A stretch of 64,000 nt of DNA, from the NCBI RefSeq assembly GCF_016097555.1, contig NC_054706.1, positions 43,314,004 to 43,378,003 of the forward strand, in the 5' to 3' direction. Position numbers and translations under genes: made by a program. The notes under the pieces were generated by a model. That model made no database searches. It had not been told where the DNA came from and saw only the letters and a program-made list of their open reading frames with translations. Position 1 is the first letter of the stretch, and each line of letters begins with the position of its first letter. Origin of the DNA: Gigantopelta aegis. Its lineage: Eukaryota; Mollusca; Gastropoda; Neomphalida; Peltospiridae. Of the stretch, positions 34,301 to 41,160 are shown in pieces.

Positions 34301-36904
34301 CATTTTTAATATTCAAATTTAATTAATTAAATGGGAATTTAACGAATTCCGCTAACTATATTCGTCAAGTTGGATCATGAAAGTAAATTTAACTGATATT
34401 CAGTCAGATAAGTGGAGTTTAATCTCATTCACTCATATACTTATGTAATTGGAGATACCTTATTCTCAAACATGGCATTGTATACTCAAATATGGCATTG
34501 AGATTCTCAATGCCATATTTGAGTATAAGGTATCTCCTGCTAATTCTTTTAACTCTATTTTTTTTTAAGTTCAGGTACTGTCCAATCACGTTAGAATATT
34601 TAATAACATCAATGTTTTTTGTTAGAGTAGAAAAATAAAATATATAATCATCATATACGTGAAAATGTCTGTTCTTTGTAACTACAAACTACAGCTATTT
34701 CAATGTATTGACAGAACTGGTTATCTTGGCTGGAGTGATCGTCTTCGGAGTTATGTACTGGTCGTGGATTATCAATTCGACGTTGGTTAGCTCGCGAAGC
34801 TTTCCTTGGTCTCCCTTGCTGTGTCTTATTGCCTTCTTCATTCTTCTTGTCCCGCTCTTTCTGTTGAGAACCAAGGCTAGGGAATACCACTACATCCACG
34901 GCGCCATACCTATGTCAGGTGAGTGCTTCTATGTACAGACGTTGTAGAACAGAGGCGGATCTAGTGGGGGGGGGGGGGGAGCCCTTAAGAACTCGCTCTG
35001 GGTTGGAGCCGGTACCGGGCTGCGAACCCTGTACCTACCAGCCTGTAGTCCGATGGCTTAACCACTACGCCACCGAGGCCGGTTTTCCGCCTCATGTCAA
35101 TGCCCCCCCCCCCCCCACCCCACCCCACCCCCCTTAAATGGATTTTCTGGATCCGCCACTGTAGAATTCGTCATTTACTTAGTGGGGAATAGTCTACTCG
35201 GGAATATTCTAATTATATGTTCATTCTACACTCGGATCATCAACATTTAACTTGCAATAGTTCTAAATTTGTCGGAAAAACTAATTGTATGTAAAGGGTG
35301 CGTCAAATAAGGACTATCTGTAAGCAAATACTTACCAGTATATTAAACGTCATCCGATTGCAAAAATAACACTCAAGAATTTTAGTTTCAGTTTGCACAA
35401 ATATTCACAGATATACACACACATTAGTCCGAACGGACGTAGAATGTGTGGTTCCTTTTACATCCGAAGATTACTACATTACCCTATAAATAGCTGGTAT
35501 TCACAACTTGTGGCACCACGTTTCAAGTTTCTCAATCAAAATAGTGCAATAAATAGACACACAAACCAAAAATGTATAGCCTACTGTACTCACAAAATCC
35601 CGATTGAAGTACTTGCGTCATTATTAACAAAATAAATCTTCCAACGCCGTTACAACCTTCAAAAATTTCCCCGCCAATTTAAATTTGCTAAATAGAGGAA
35701 AACAATTCGCCCTGCACGTTAAAAAAAAGTATTGACTTAATGTGCGCCTTGCACTACACACACATATACTTACCCACACATACACAAAATTTGTCGCTCG
35801 ATGCGCGGTCGGTGTGGGATCGATCCCCGTCGGTGGGCCCATTGGGCTATTTCTCGTTCCAGCCAGTGCACCACGACTGGTATATCAAAGGTCGTGGTAT
35901 GTACGACCCTGTCTGTGGGATGGTACATACAAAATATCCTTTGCTGCTAATTGAAAAAGAGTAGCCCATGAAGTGGCGACAGCGGGTTTCCTATCTCAGT
36001 ATCTGTGTGGTCCTAAACCATATGTCTGACGCCATATAACCGTAAATAAAATGTGTTGAGTGTGTCGTTAAATTAAAAAAAATCTGTCTTCTGTCGAACA
36101 TATAGTGACCACTGAATTCTGTCATTAAATAAACTTTTTCCCCCTTTCCTTTCAGGAGATGCCAAACTTGATTTGAACCCCCAAATGAAAACCGCGATGA
36201 GTCAGCGATACTTCACCCCATCACCATACGCCGAAGATCGCCGAACAACCATCGATCAGTCGGCGTACTACGACGACGTATTCGACAAACCAGCATACAC
36301 CATTAGCAATTTCGAGAACAAGACGTACACCCGTAACCAGGTGGATAGCACGCCTTTAGTATCTAATGTCGTGTACGGTGTAGAAAATCGAGCTTATACG
36401 ACAACGGACGAATTTCGGCGACGGTCGTATAGTGGGCCAGGAAATGGATATGCCTACCAAATGTCAAACCGAATGGATATCTCCACAGAGACGGAAGTGT
36501 TACGTCCACGACCTAAATCCATTGCAGCCGACACGACGTACACCGGACATGATGTGTCGTACTTTCGTGAGCCAATCAAACAAGAGCCCATTCACTACGA
36601 GGAAAGAGTTGTCACCCGCGTTGAGAGAGTTCCGGTGTATGGCCCCGCCCCAACTCCTGTGATGCCCAATCAAGACATTGGAACAAAATATCTTGGATAT
36701 GGAAGGGTTCAGGCCCTTTCGGACTATGAAGATCCCCGTCTGAGCCAGTTTGAGCGATACACTGTGCATACACGTCAACGACCAGCGTGTTCTACCACCA
36801 GGATGATCACCGACGCAAGGTCCTCCGTCGACCCCACCCTGGGGGACGGCTTCGCTAACGGATCGCCTTACATGTACAGACCATACCAGCCACAAAAATA
36901 CTAA
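10509..36904 (+). CDS. claudin/PMP22-like four-transmembrane protein with long tyrosine-rich tail (4 exons)
   Basis: Exons 10509-10797, 34076-34246, 34715-34918 and 36156-36904 join to 470 codons with GT-AG introns, all phase 1. Hydrophobic segments lie at about residues 33-58, 111-130, 143-170 and 186-204. The first loop carries GLW at 72-74 and cysteines 79 and 84, the signature of the claudin/PMP22/EMP family; here four residues rather than the usual two separate GLW from the first cysteine. Members build cell-cell junctions or organise membranes. The tail (about 205-470, cytoplasmic) is rich in Tyr, Arg, Pro and Thr, far longer than in classical claudins, and ends QKY without a clear PDZ-binding motif. 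I chose ATG 10509; ATG 10587 (residue 27) gives a more typical short N-terminus and is equally possible. An upstream non-coding exon cannot be excluded. Exact subfamily is unknown. Confidence 0.82.
10983..11149. repeat. poly-G, (TA)n and (TAT)n runs
   Basis: G run at 10990-11016, TA run at about 11072-11123 and TAT run to 11149, all in intron 1 of the claudin-like gene. Confidence 0.95.
11383..11715 (+). repeat. tRNA-derived SINE, type A, full length with 12-bp TSD
   Basis: The head GGGGCAGGACGCAGCCCAGT, body and tail GTGTGTCGTTAAATAAAAC are complete. The duplication TCTTTAATTGTA flanks it at 11371-11382 and 11716-11727. It is a good reference copy of the family in this window. Confidence 0.93.
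11836..11866. repeat. poly-C run
   Basis: A run of 31 C in intron 1. Confidence 0.95.
12070..12970. other. intronic stretch with a short hairpin
   Basis: CCGATATATCTGC at 12513-12525 and GCAGATATATCGG at 12556-12568 form a 13-bp stem with a 30-base loop. Otherwise nothing is recognised. Confidence 0.5.
12971..13327. mobile_element. candidate MITE with 13-bp terminal inverted repeats
   Basis: AATTGGCCACGGC at 12971 and its exact reverse complement at 13315-13327 bound 357 bp of non-coding sequence. No other copy in the window was found, so the call rests on the ends alone. Confidence 0.4.
13328..14585. other. intronic stretch, nothing recognised
   Basis: AT-rich, no coding or repeat signal I can support. 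Confidence 0.4.
14590..14656 (+). repeat. SINE B, left part, split by a DNA transposon
   Basis: A degraded piece of SINE head and middle (CTCATTGGGG, CCCATCCCAGTCAGTACCCC, ACGACT). The rest of the same SINE resumes at 18158 with ATATCAAAGGCCGGAGTATG, exactly the sequence that follows CCACGACTGGT in intact copies. Confidence 0.7.
15003..15163. mobile_element. possible small inverted-repeat element inside the Tc1/mariner element
   Basis: AGTAGCGGATTCAGG near 15003 and CTGGATCCGAGCCT near 15149 resemble the ends of the GCGGATC element at 34950-35159. The match is imperfect. Confidence 0.3.
15548..17284 (-). pseudogene. Tc1/mariner-type (IS630-like) transposase, decayed
   Basis: The minus strand starts at 17284 with MGKSKIISADVKACIKNVLG. 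Helix-turn-helix remnants follow (KLIDLFDKDVIRRRVYRFYR, 17100-17000 region), then the first catalytic aspartate in CQDETWVNVDHTTSQHW (about 16790-16740) and GKRLIICHAGCAKYGLIDG. The C-terminal half (16039-15548) starts near the second catalytic Asp with VSYHNKITEITRCPTFNTKK and includes LPPRHSELNPIELIWSQVKG, with the third acidic residue (E). Frameshifts, stops and a 480-bp MITE between the halves make it non-functional. Family assignment rests on these motifs. Confidence 0.82.
16045..16530 (-). mobile_element. MITE-like element, copy 2 (complete), inside the transposase
   Basis: About 480 bp with imperfect inverted ends: GGATCTAACAGCAG and GCTCATGTCCAGTTGAC on the left, GTCACCTGGACATGGGAGTC and GCTGTTAGATCTAA on the right. 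It matches window positions 1-546 in reverse. It separates the two halves of the transposase, so it is younger than that element. Confidence 0.75.
18158..18640 (+). repeat. SINE B, right part, itself split by SINE D
   Basis: It continues the SINE begun at 14590: ATATCAAAGGCCGGAGTATG, TGTGGGAAAGTGCATATA, then after the SINE D insert TAAAAGATCCGTTGCTGCTA and the B tail GACATTCAATAGCCGATGAT. The end is near 18625-18640. Confidence 0.78.
18209..18484 (-). repeat. tRNA-derived SINE, type D, with 11-bp TSD
   Basis: On the minus strand: TTGGCTCAGTGGTGTCGTGG head, CCCGGTACCGGCTCCCACTC, the (ACTAACC)-type middle and a tail GGATATAAGCACGAAAATAA. AAGTGCATATA (18198-18208) and AAGTGCGTATA (18485-18495) are the target duplication with one later change. 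Confidence 0.88.
18820..19571 (+). repeat. 27-bp minisatellite, interrupted by a SINE
   Basis: The unit is 27 bp with core TGACAAATCGCATACTG. About two copies lie before the SINE (to 18866) and about 14 after it (19186-19571). The unit length is a multiple of three and several frames are open on both strands (for example YDKSHTATR repeated), but the copies vary freely and there is no gene context. I treat it as non-coding. Confidence 0.9.
18867..19185 (-). repeat. tRNA-derived SINE, type B, with 11-bp TSD
   Basis: A near-full-length B copy inserted within the 27-bp minisatellite. AATCGCATACT occurs on both sides (18856-18866 and 19186-19196). As this word is itself part of the satellite unit, the duplication could partly reflect the repeat. 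Confidence 0.88.
19852..20178 (-). repeat. tRNA-derived SINE, type A, full length with 10-bp TSD
   Basis: On the minus strand: GGGGCGGGACGTAGCTCAGT head to the tail GTGCGTCGTTAAATAAAACA. GGAATGATGA flanks it at 19842-19851 and 20179-20188. It is one of the least diverged A copies here. Confidence 0.93.
20319..20333. repeat. short poly-G run
   Basis: G-rich run in a non-coding stretch (20189-20700) where nothing else is recognised. Confidence 0.85.
20700..20812 (+). repeat. possible LINE-like 3' end with hairpin
   Basis: TCCCGAGTC at 20700-20709 and GACTCGGGA at about 20734-20742 form a stem around CGATCCTATCG. It is followed by ATATGGACACGTTAAACCAG and a short AAGCT repeat. Stem plus short microsatellite tail is what some LINE 3' ends look like. 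The family is not identified. Confidence 0.35.
20813..21045 (+). repeat. tRNA-derived SINE, type D, near full length
   Basis: CCGGCCTCGGTGGTGTCGTG head, B-box-like GGTTCGCAGCCCGG, CACTAACAACTAACCCAC middle and the tail ATTGGATAAAAGCACTAAAA. Confidence 0.88.
21179..21475 (+). repeat. SINE A, 5' truncated, with (TTCC)n tail
   Basis: It starts in the middle region (CCATTGGGCTATTTCCCGCT) and runs to GTGCATCGTTAAATAAAACA, followed by a long (TTCC)n tail to about 21475. The tRNA head is missing. Confidence 0.88.
21690..21905 (-). repeat. dispersed repeat related to 38655-38770
   Basis: Shared in reverse orientation: GGCAAAGGTACATAC/CACCTTTGCCTACCTG, AAAATCCACGGGCC and the ATAGCCACTAAGGC region. 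The family is unknown. Confidence 0.5.
21906..22605. other. intronic stretch, nothing recognised
   Basis: Non-coding. TAACCCTAACCCTAAA near 22382 is too short to count as telomeric repeat. Confidence 0.4.
22606..22840. repeat. (GA)n microsatellites, two blocks
   Basis: GA runs at about 22608-22690 (with ACAG variants) and 22784-22835. The long frames across them are low-complexity artefacts. Confidence 0.95.
23186..23665 (+). repeat. 79-bp minisatellite, about 6 copies
   Basis: The unit is 79 bp with core TGCTAGATGGGATAGGAAAT; copies start with TACGTCAGTGCATCA at 79-bp spacing. Copies are more than 95 percent alike by eye; the last is the most changed. It lies in intron 1. Confidence 0.93.
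23943..24016 (-). repeat. SINE A/B middle fragment
   Basis: Only the block CAGACAGGATAGCATATACC and the neighbouring GATATA(T)CCATTGTGG region remain. Confidence 0.65.
24017..24942. other. AT-rich intronic stretch
   Basis: An AATA/TTAA-rich run spans about 24345-24450, and CATATGCCTTAAAGAGGCATATG-like self-complementarity lies near 24471. No gene is seen. Confidence 0.5.
24943..25400 (+). repeat. SINE D with an internal 217-bp tandem duplication
   Basis: A D-type SINE starts with CTCGGTGGTGTCGTGGTCAA. From GGCTGGTAGGTACAGGG (24974) to GGATATA the sequence is repeated at 25191, then ends with the normal tail GGATATAAGCACGAACATAA. The second unit lacks the A-box part of the head. Either unequal exchange or a second insertion explains it. 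Confidence 0.8.
25401..27410. other. intronic stretch with C and G runs
   Basis: Poly-C lies at about 25663-25678 near a GGCGGATCTAG block resembling the small element at 34950, and poly-G at about 27327-27343. A 96-codon frame at 26698-26988 has no recognised domain. No gene is supported. Confidence 0.45.
27424..27807 (-). repeat. tRNA-derived SINE, type C, full length with 13-bp TSD
   Basis: On the minus strand it runs from CCGGCCTCGGTGGCGTCGTG to the A tail. AGGGTGTAATAAA flanks it at 27411-27423 and 27808-27820. Confidence 0.93.
27920..27944. repeat. poly-T run
   Basis: About 25 T in intron 1, with no SINE attached. Confidence 0.9.
28117..28376 (-). repeat. tRNA-derived SINE, type D, near full length
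   Basis: On the minus strand: CCGGACTCGGTGGTGTCGTG head with a small deletion after it, then the CCCGGTACCGGCTCCAACCC block and the tail GGATATAAGCACGAAAAATA. Confidence 0.87.
28450..28698 (+). repeat. possible LINE 3' tail with GTTTGAAA repeat
   Basis: AATAAA is followed by GTTTGAAAGTTTGAAAGTG after a run of 3'-UTR-like sequence. Short direct repeats at the end are typical of some non-LTR retrotransposons, but no coding part is present to confirm it. Confidence 0.35.
28700..29229. other. AT-rich intronic stretch
   Basis: Nothing recognised. Confidence 0.4.
29230..29410. mobile_element. small inverted-repeat element with G-run and C-run arms
   Basis: The ends CAGGGCCGTAGCTAG and CTAGCTACGGCCCTG are exact inverted copies. 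Just inside them lie a G run (29262-29276) and a C run (29369-29380), one per arm. No coding capacity. A target duplication was not found. Confidence 0.65.
29715..29790 (-). repeat. SINE B tail fragment
   Basis: Only the B-type 3' end remains: AACACATTGATTAATTAATC, GGATGTCAAACTGTTGGTAA. Confidence 0.7.
29990..30130 (-). repeat. minor tRNA-like SINE (type E), second copy
   Basis: Matches 2652-2830 in reverse; it contains AGAGGATTTATAAACTC and GGCCTCATAAAT. The tRNA-like part lies to the right. Confidence 0.45.
30290..30470. repeat. mixed (GTAT)n / (CATA)n / (GTGC)n microsatellite
   Basis: Low-complexity tetranucleotides with both strands represented, giving a partly self-complementary tract. 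The frames across it are artefacts. Confidence 0.9.
30530..31045. other. intronic stretch, nothing recognised
   Basis: AT-rich non-coding sequence. Confidence 0.4.
31050..31215 (+). repeat. tRNA-derived SINE-like element (type F)
   Basis: CGGTGGTAGAGCATTCGTCT is a tRNA A-box half, followed by GGTCGATGGATCGATCGACC. A body with CCACGACAGTACGTCTTATT and GAGTGCATAATATAAAATAT follows. It is unlike types A-D. Confidence 0.55.
31225..31298. repeat. (TC)n microsatellite
   Basis: Pure TC dinucleotides directly following the type F SINE. Confidence 0.95.
31481..31534. repeat. (TAG)n/(TTG)n microsatellite
   Basis: Trinucleotide run in intron 1. Confidence 0.92.
31915..32065 (+). repeat. SINE D fragment, rearranged
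   Basis: TCGCATCCCGGTACCGG and the tail GGATATAAGCACGAAAATAA are present; part of the middle and the head are missing. Confidence 0.75.
32235..32760 (+). repeat. pair of diverged 90-bp direct repeats
   Basis: 32258-32342 and 32665-32757 share TTTCAGGACATC, AATTTTCA, AATGT and GTCATGA-TTT blocks at roughly 75-80 percent by eye. They may be parts of one old dispersed element. Confidence 0.5.
32827..33343. mobile_element. MITE with 32-bp terminal inverted repeats
   Basis: Ends at 32827-32858 and 33312-33343 match in inverted orientation with one difference; both contain CATAAGACAGACGTCCCATA. The 517-bp element has no ORF. Family unknown. Confidence 0.75.
33344..34075. other. end of intron 1, low-complexity AT-rich
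   Basis: Contains a diverged duplication (ATTTGGCTACAAAATTTTGA near 33555 and ATGTTGAATGTGGCGATTTT near 33645). The acceptor TTTGCAG ends at 34075. Confidence 0.5.
34076..34246 (+). CDS. claudin-like gene, exon 2
   Basis: 171 bp, residues 97-153 plus one base, encoding membrane helix 2 (VGVVGCCLLLVCGM) and the start of helix 3. Acceptor TTGCAG, donor GTAAAC. Confidence 0.82.
34451..34537. repeat. palindromic sequence in intron 2
   Basis: GGAGATACCTTA at the left and TAAGGTATCTCC at the right bound an inverted repeat that also pairs CTCAAATATGGCATTGAGA with TCTCAATGCCATATTTGAG. The left arm has a partly duplicated 20-bp insert (CTCAAACATGGCATT). It folds as a strong hairpin if transcribed. 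Confidence 0.8.
34715..34918 (+). CDS. claudin-like gene, exon 3
   Basis: 204 bp, residues 154-221 plus one base. It encodes the rest of helix 3, the short second loop (SWIINSTLVSSRSFPW) and helix 4 (LLCLIAFFILLVPLFLL). Donor GTGAGT. Confidence 0.84.
34950..35159. mobile_element. small GCGGATC inverted-repeat element carrying SINE D sequence
   Basis: GAGGCGGATCTAG on the left and CTGGATCCGCCACT on the right are inverted; TGTAGAA flanks both sides (34943-34949, 35160-35166) as a likely target duplication. Inside are a G run (about 34965-34979), a SINE D fragment (34981-35083) and a C run (35103-35116). Confidence 0.6.
34981..35083 (-). repeat. SINE D head fragment
   Basis: The minus strand reads CCGGCCTCGGTGGCGTAGTG and CCCGGTACCGGCTCCAACCC, then stops at the G run. 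The 3' half is missing. Confidence 0.82.
35164..35790. other. intron 3 stretch, nothing recognised
   Basis: Non-coding, AT-rich. Confidence 0.4.
35792..36085 (+). repeat. tRNA-derived SINE, type A, lacking the first 30 bp
   Basis: Starts within the tRNA head (GCTCGATGCGCGGTCGGTG) and runs through the whole body to GTGTGTCGTTAAATTAAAA. It ends about 70 bp before exon 4 of the claudin-like gene. Confidence 0.92.
36156..36904 (+). CDS. claudin-like gene, exon 4 (cytoplasmic tail and stop)
   Basis: 749 bp, residues 222-470 and TAA at 36902-36904. It encodes almost the whole tail, with many Tyr in settings such as SAYYDDVFDKPAY, NKTYTRN, DTTYTGHDVSYF and HYEERVV. No folded domain is recognised. 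The acceptor follows a pyrimidine tract (TTTCCTTTCAG). Confidence 0.84.
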
Positions 36905-36965
36905 ATATAATTTAAAACCTGTAAAATAGCACTGTGCATGGAAAGATATCGCGAACAGTTACAAA

Positions 36966-38322
36966 TCGTCGTCTTAGGATTATAATGTTGTAAGTCCTTT
37001 TTTTTTTTTTTTAAATGAGTTCCATATACCATTTTGTTGGTAATAAAGTGTTCTATCTCCTTATTAATAGTTAATTTAGCTAAAAATCACTATAAGTGAG
37101 TTATTGCCAATTCTTTTTTGTTCTATGTCCAAAACTTATAAAACGATCAGTAGCCTACTTTAATGTTTTATGTCCATTGATCAGTCAGATTTCTCAATAT
37201 CAGTCACGTGACTAGATGTGTATATCAAAATCAGCATGACCATAGAATGGCATATTTGATGTCTTTTCTTAAACATATTATTTGTTGTAGAATTAATATA
37301 TTAAAAACATAAATGGAATTTAAATTTCAATGAATCCTATTGTCGGAAAACATTATTTTACATCATTTTATTATGGAGATAGAACATTATATCTACAATC
37401 TTCGTCAACGTTACCATGAAGATAGAACGTTATTTAACTTCTTTCAATATTACATGATATAATTTGTAAACACAAACAGTAAACACAAAAGAGCATGTTA
37501 TGGAAATCTCATAAAAGATACCACCCCATCAAATAGCATTATCTGTTTTATTTATACTTTTTCACATTATTTGAAATTAATATTACAAGAGTTGTGAATT
37601 AAAAAAAAACCCACCCTGTTTGTGCACAATAACGTTTCCTTTTTATTAATCACCATTTAATCCATTTCAATCTTGAAGTCATGATTGTTACCTTTTGTTG
37701 TTTTTAATGTCATTTTATAGAATTTGCATCACTAAAGTTATGAATTTGTTTTTAACTTGACTCAAATGTTTTAATACATGCATTTTGCGTTAGGTTAGGC
37801 CTACATGCACCAGCATGCTCGTTACCAGAAAATAAAACTTTTCTCAGAAATAATCATTAAAGAAATACATTTTGTTGTTATTACTTTATATAAATAAAAA
37901 TGAACAACAAGCCTTTTTACTATCCTTTATATATTAAACAGAATTAGCATATTAGTATGTTTTAAATTGTTTTCTCTCGTTAATTGTACTTTAAATGCCT
38001 TTGTTCTTAAGAATAGACATGATTGTATGTGCTTAAATATATGTTCTATGTTGTAAAACATTATAGTTCTAAAAGAATCAGTCAAGTTGTATATCGCAAT
38101 GTTCTAAGTCCAAATCAAATGTTATAATTTTACAGAGAATGCGATGTTTTGAAGCAGTGTCAGGTTAGAATAAGAATATTTAGATAAACAATTTATATCC
38201 AAATGACAAACCGCACACAGATAACTATTACATATGTAAGTTCCACTGAGTTAAAACCCTAACATCGTTTTTCTCGGTAACGAGTAAATGGCGCATAGAA
38301 CATTATAATCCTAAGACGACGA
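36966..38322. mobile_element. putative non-autonomous DNA element in the 3' region of the claudin-like gene
   Basis: A 24-bp inverted repeat (CGTCTTAGGATTATAATGTT core) sits at 36966-36989 and 38299-38322. Between them are many short copies, in both orientations, of a GTTCTATCTC/GATAGAACATTAT-like word (near 37050, 37118, 37375, 37418, 38044, 38292). No ORF. It starts 62 bp after the stop codon, so it may supply the 3' UTR. Confidence 0.5.
37042..37047 (+). promoter_or_regulatory. candidate poly(A) signal of the claudin-like gene
   Basis: The first AATAAA after the stop codon, 138 bp downstream. Further AATAAA words occur later, for example near 37834, so the true end is open. Confidence 0.35.
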
Positions 38323-38654
38323 AATGGCCATTTAAAGCTAGATGATTTTTTTTCCAAAAGAGGGCTGTAACTAGAGAGGGTAGTTATTCGCTGTAATATA
38401 CCTTCTACTGAAGGTACGTGTGTTCTTGGGCATATCCTTCGAGTTTCCTAAGACATTTGTCCCAAAATATATAAGAAAAAAAATAGAGAAAAAAATAAAC
38501 AAGCAATTTTTTTTTTAAATTTAATGTTTTAATTATTATTATTAGTGGAATATATATTTGGGTGTAATTACAAAACATGAAATAAACTAGCGCAATAGTA
38601 GCATATATCAGTGCAGCAATCAGTAGGCCCAAGGTCACACTAATTTACGCTAAA

Positions 38655-39410
38655 TATATGTTTATATATAGTATTAGTGGCTATAACATGTTTCTTAATA
38701 TCAGTCGGCCCGTGGATTTTTTCAGTGCACCTTTGCCTACCTGAGGGAAACATATCCTGAAAAGAGAGCCCCTGTTATCAAGCTCTTTCTCCCAGAATAT
38801 TGGTTTAGACAAACACATCCACATATCCTGAAAAGAGATCCCCTGTTATCAAGCTCTTTCCCCCCAGAATATTGGTTTAGACAAACACATCAACATATCC
38901 TGAAAAGAGAGCCCCTGTTATCAAGCTCTTTCCCCCCAGAATATTGGTTTAGACAAACACATCCACATATCCTGAAAAGAGAGCCCCTGTTATCAAGCTC
39001 TTTCTCCCCAGAATATTGGTTTAGACAAACACATCCACATATTCTGAAAAGAGAGCCCCTGTTATCAAGCTCTTTTTCCCCAGAATATTGGTTTAGACAA
39101 ACACATCCACATATCCTGAAAAGAGAGCCCCTGTTATCAAGCTCTTTTTCCCCAGAATATTGGTTTAGACAAACACATCCACATATCCTGAAAAGAGAGC
39201 CCCTGTTATCAAGCTCTTTTTTCCCAGAATATTGGTTTAGACAAACACATCCACATATCCTGAAAAGAGAGCCCCTGTTATCAAGCTCTTTTTTCCCAGA
39301 ATATTGGTTTAGACAAACACATCCACATATCCTGAATAAATTAGGTGTGGGATCGATTAATTTGTAGTTATTTATTACAAATAAATATGAAAATAACGAA
39401 ATATTGTAGT
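38655..39410 (+). repeat. dispersed repeat containing a 71-bp minisatellite (about 8 copies)
   Basis: The start (about 38660-38755) matches 21770-21900 in reverse. From 38753 to 39335 a 71-72-bp unit with core CTGTTATCAAGCTCTTT and GAATATTGGTTTAGACAAAC repeats eight times. The right edge (GTGTGGGATCGATTAATTTG) resembles 60175-60215. So a single-copy segment of an old dispersed repeat was amplified here. Confidence 0.85.
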
Positions 39411-40573
39411 TCCAACTTTGACATAGGACCTTTAAGCTGTTAAAAGTTGTTTAGAGTGGAAGCCGGTATCGGGATCCGAACCTAGTAACTAGGCCTATCG
39501 GAGACGCTTCAGCCAAATGAATATATTATATGGACTGTTTGATTCAGGTAGATGACGGTATCGTGCAGCCTGCAGGGAGATACTGGAATAGTCATGTAGT
39601 ATTATACATTATATAAGTCTTGTGCAGGTTGCCTTATGTGTAGATACTATGTAGATACTATGCTGTGGGATGTTGTTTGGGTTTTTCATATTTACGTTCC
39701 TGATGTCTTCCGACACGTGTGGGTTATTGTAACAAAACAGCGCTTGGTGTCAACTAATTTATATAGGACTAAATAAAATGGTGTATATACTGAACAAAAT
39801 TAATTAAGGGTTACTAGATAGTTGTGAATGGACTATAAAAGCACTAGAATTATGTGGACATTAATACACACGCTTTTAAATAGAGCATAAGAACGTACAG
39901 TTCATACGATAGACAAAACTTAAAATATGGCATCAAACCATTGCATTTGTACACATTAGTATGTGCTTGTTTTACGTATGAGCTGATGGTTTAAATTTCA
40001 TGTTGTAATGTGTGTAAAATGTTATATAAAAAAGAACATTGGGCTGATCTTCGCGCTGGGATAGGCCAGGATTTTATTTTATTGCCGGGGGAGGGGGGGG
40101 GGGGGATGTACACTGTCTATGAGTGTATGAAAAATATGTGTGATTGGGGGAGGGCGTGGTTCCCATGGCCCCCACCTGGCTATAGCCTACCAGTCGATCA
40201 TCGTGCCACAGGCAGGCAATAGGCAATGGTATTTATAGAACAGGCCGAATTAGCATGTGATTTTACGCCTTTATTGAATGACAATGTCCATTTTGTGTAA
40301 TATAGTATTATTATATATGATATGTATGATATGGTATTTAATTACATTATTTATCTATATCAATATATAAATAAAATAAAACAAAATTCTACATTGTTGG
40401 TTTGTTCATTTATGCATGTATAATATAATTATAGAATAAGACTCATTTTATATATTATAAGCAAAAACTATATTATATTCTTGAGATTTTATTAAATATA
40501 CTGCTATACTATATTGTTTTTGTTGTACTTTGTCACATTATACCTGGGTTTTGAAGTTGAATAACGGAAAAAA
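39411..40573. other. intergenic stretch, nothing recognised
   Basis: AT-rich with a short G run near 40089-40105. No gene is supported. Confidence 0.4.
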
Positions 40574-40575
40574 GG

Positions 40576-40576
<1 letters not shown>

Positions 40577-40643
<67 letters not shown>
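40577..40643. repeat. (GA)n microsatellite
   Basis: Pure GA dinucleotides. Confidence 0.95.
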
Positions 40644-40647
<4 letters not shown>

Positions 40648-40696
40648 CAGGACTTAAAACTGGTTTACGAAAGGAAAATATTACACATAAAGTATA

Positions 40697-40780
40697 ATAA
40701 AGTTTGTTCAACGAAACTTCTGGGGCACATTGATAATTAATCATCGGCTATTGGGTGTCAACCACATGATCATTACATTT
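40697..40780 (-). repeat. SINE B tail fragment
   Basis: B-type 3' end only: GGGGCACATTGATAATTAAT, CATCGGCTATTGGGTGTCAA. Confidence 0.75.
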
Positions 40781-40844
40781 TTAAAGAATTATAATATCGG
40801 TCTGTATAACAACTCGAAAAATCGGGAACACATGCGCTTTTAAA

Positions 40845-41160
40845 ACTCAGTCAGTTGAAAGCTCGCCTGAGGTGCCTGCCTCGCAGGATCGAAACACCTC
40901 GGCGGATCCATTCAACTGATTGGGTTTTTCTCTCGTTACAACCAGTACATCACAACTGGTCAATGAACATGGTATGTGTTTTTCTGCCTGTTGGAAAGTA
41001 CATATAATAAAAGATCCCTTGCTGCTAATGGAAAAATGTAGCGCGTTTCCTCTCTAAGACTATATATGTATGAATGATCAAATGTTTGACATCCAACAGC
41101 CGATGATTAATTAATCAATGTGCTCTGGTGGTGTCGTTAAACAAAAACAAAACAACAACA
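40845..41160 (+). repeat. SINE B with a different tRNA head
   Basis: The body and tail are type B (AAAAGATCCCTTGCTGCTAA, GACATCCAACAGCCGATGAT, GGTGTCGTTAAACA). The head (CAGTCAGTTGAAAGCTCGCC, GCAGGATCGAAACACC) is unlike the usual A/B head and points to a distinct source tRNA or a recombined copy. Confidence 0.8.

Noticed and set aside
36500-36895. Minus-strand frame of 131 codons
   Set aside because: It is the shadow of exon 4 of the claudin-like gene.
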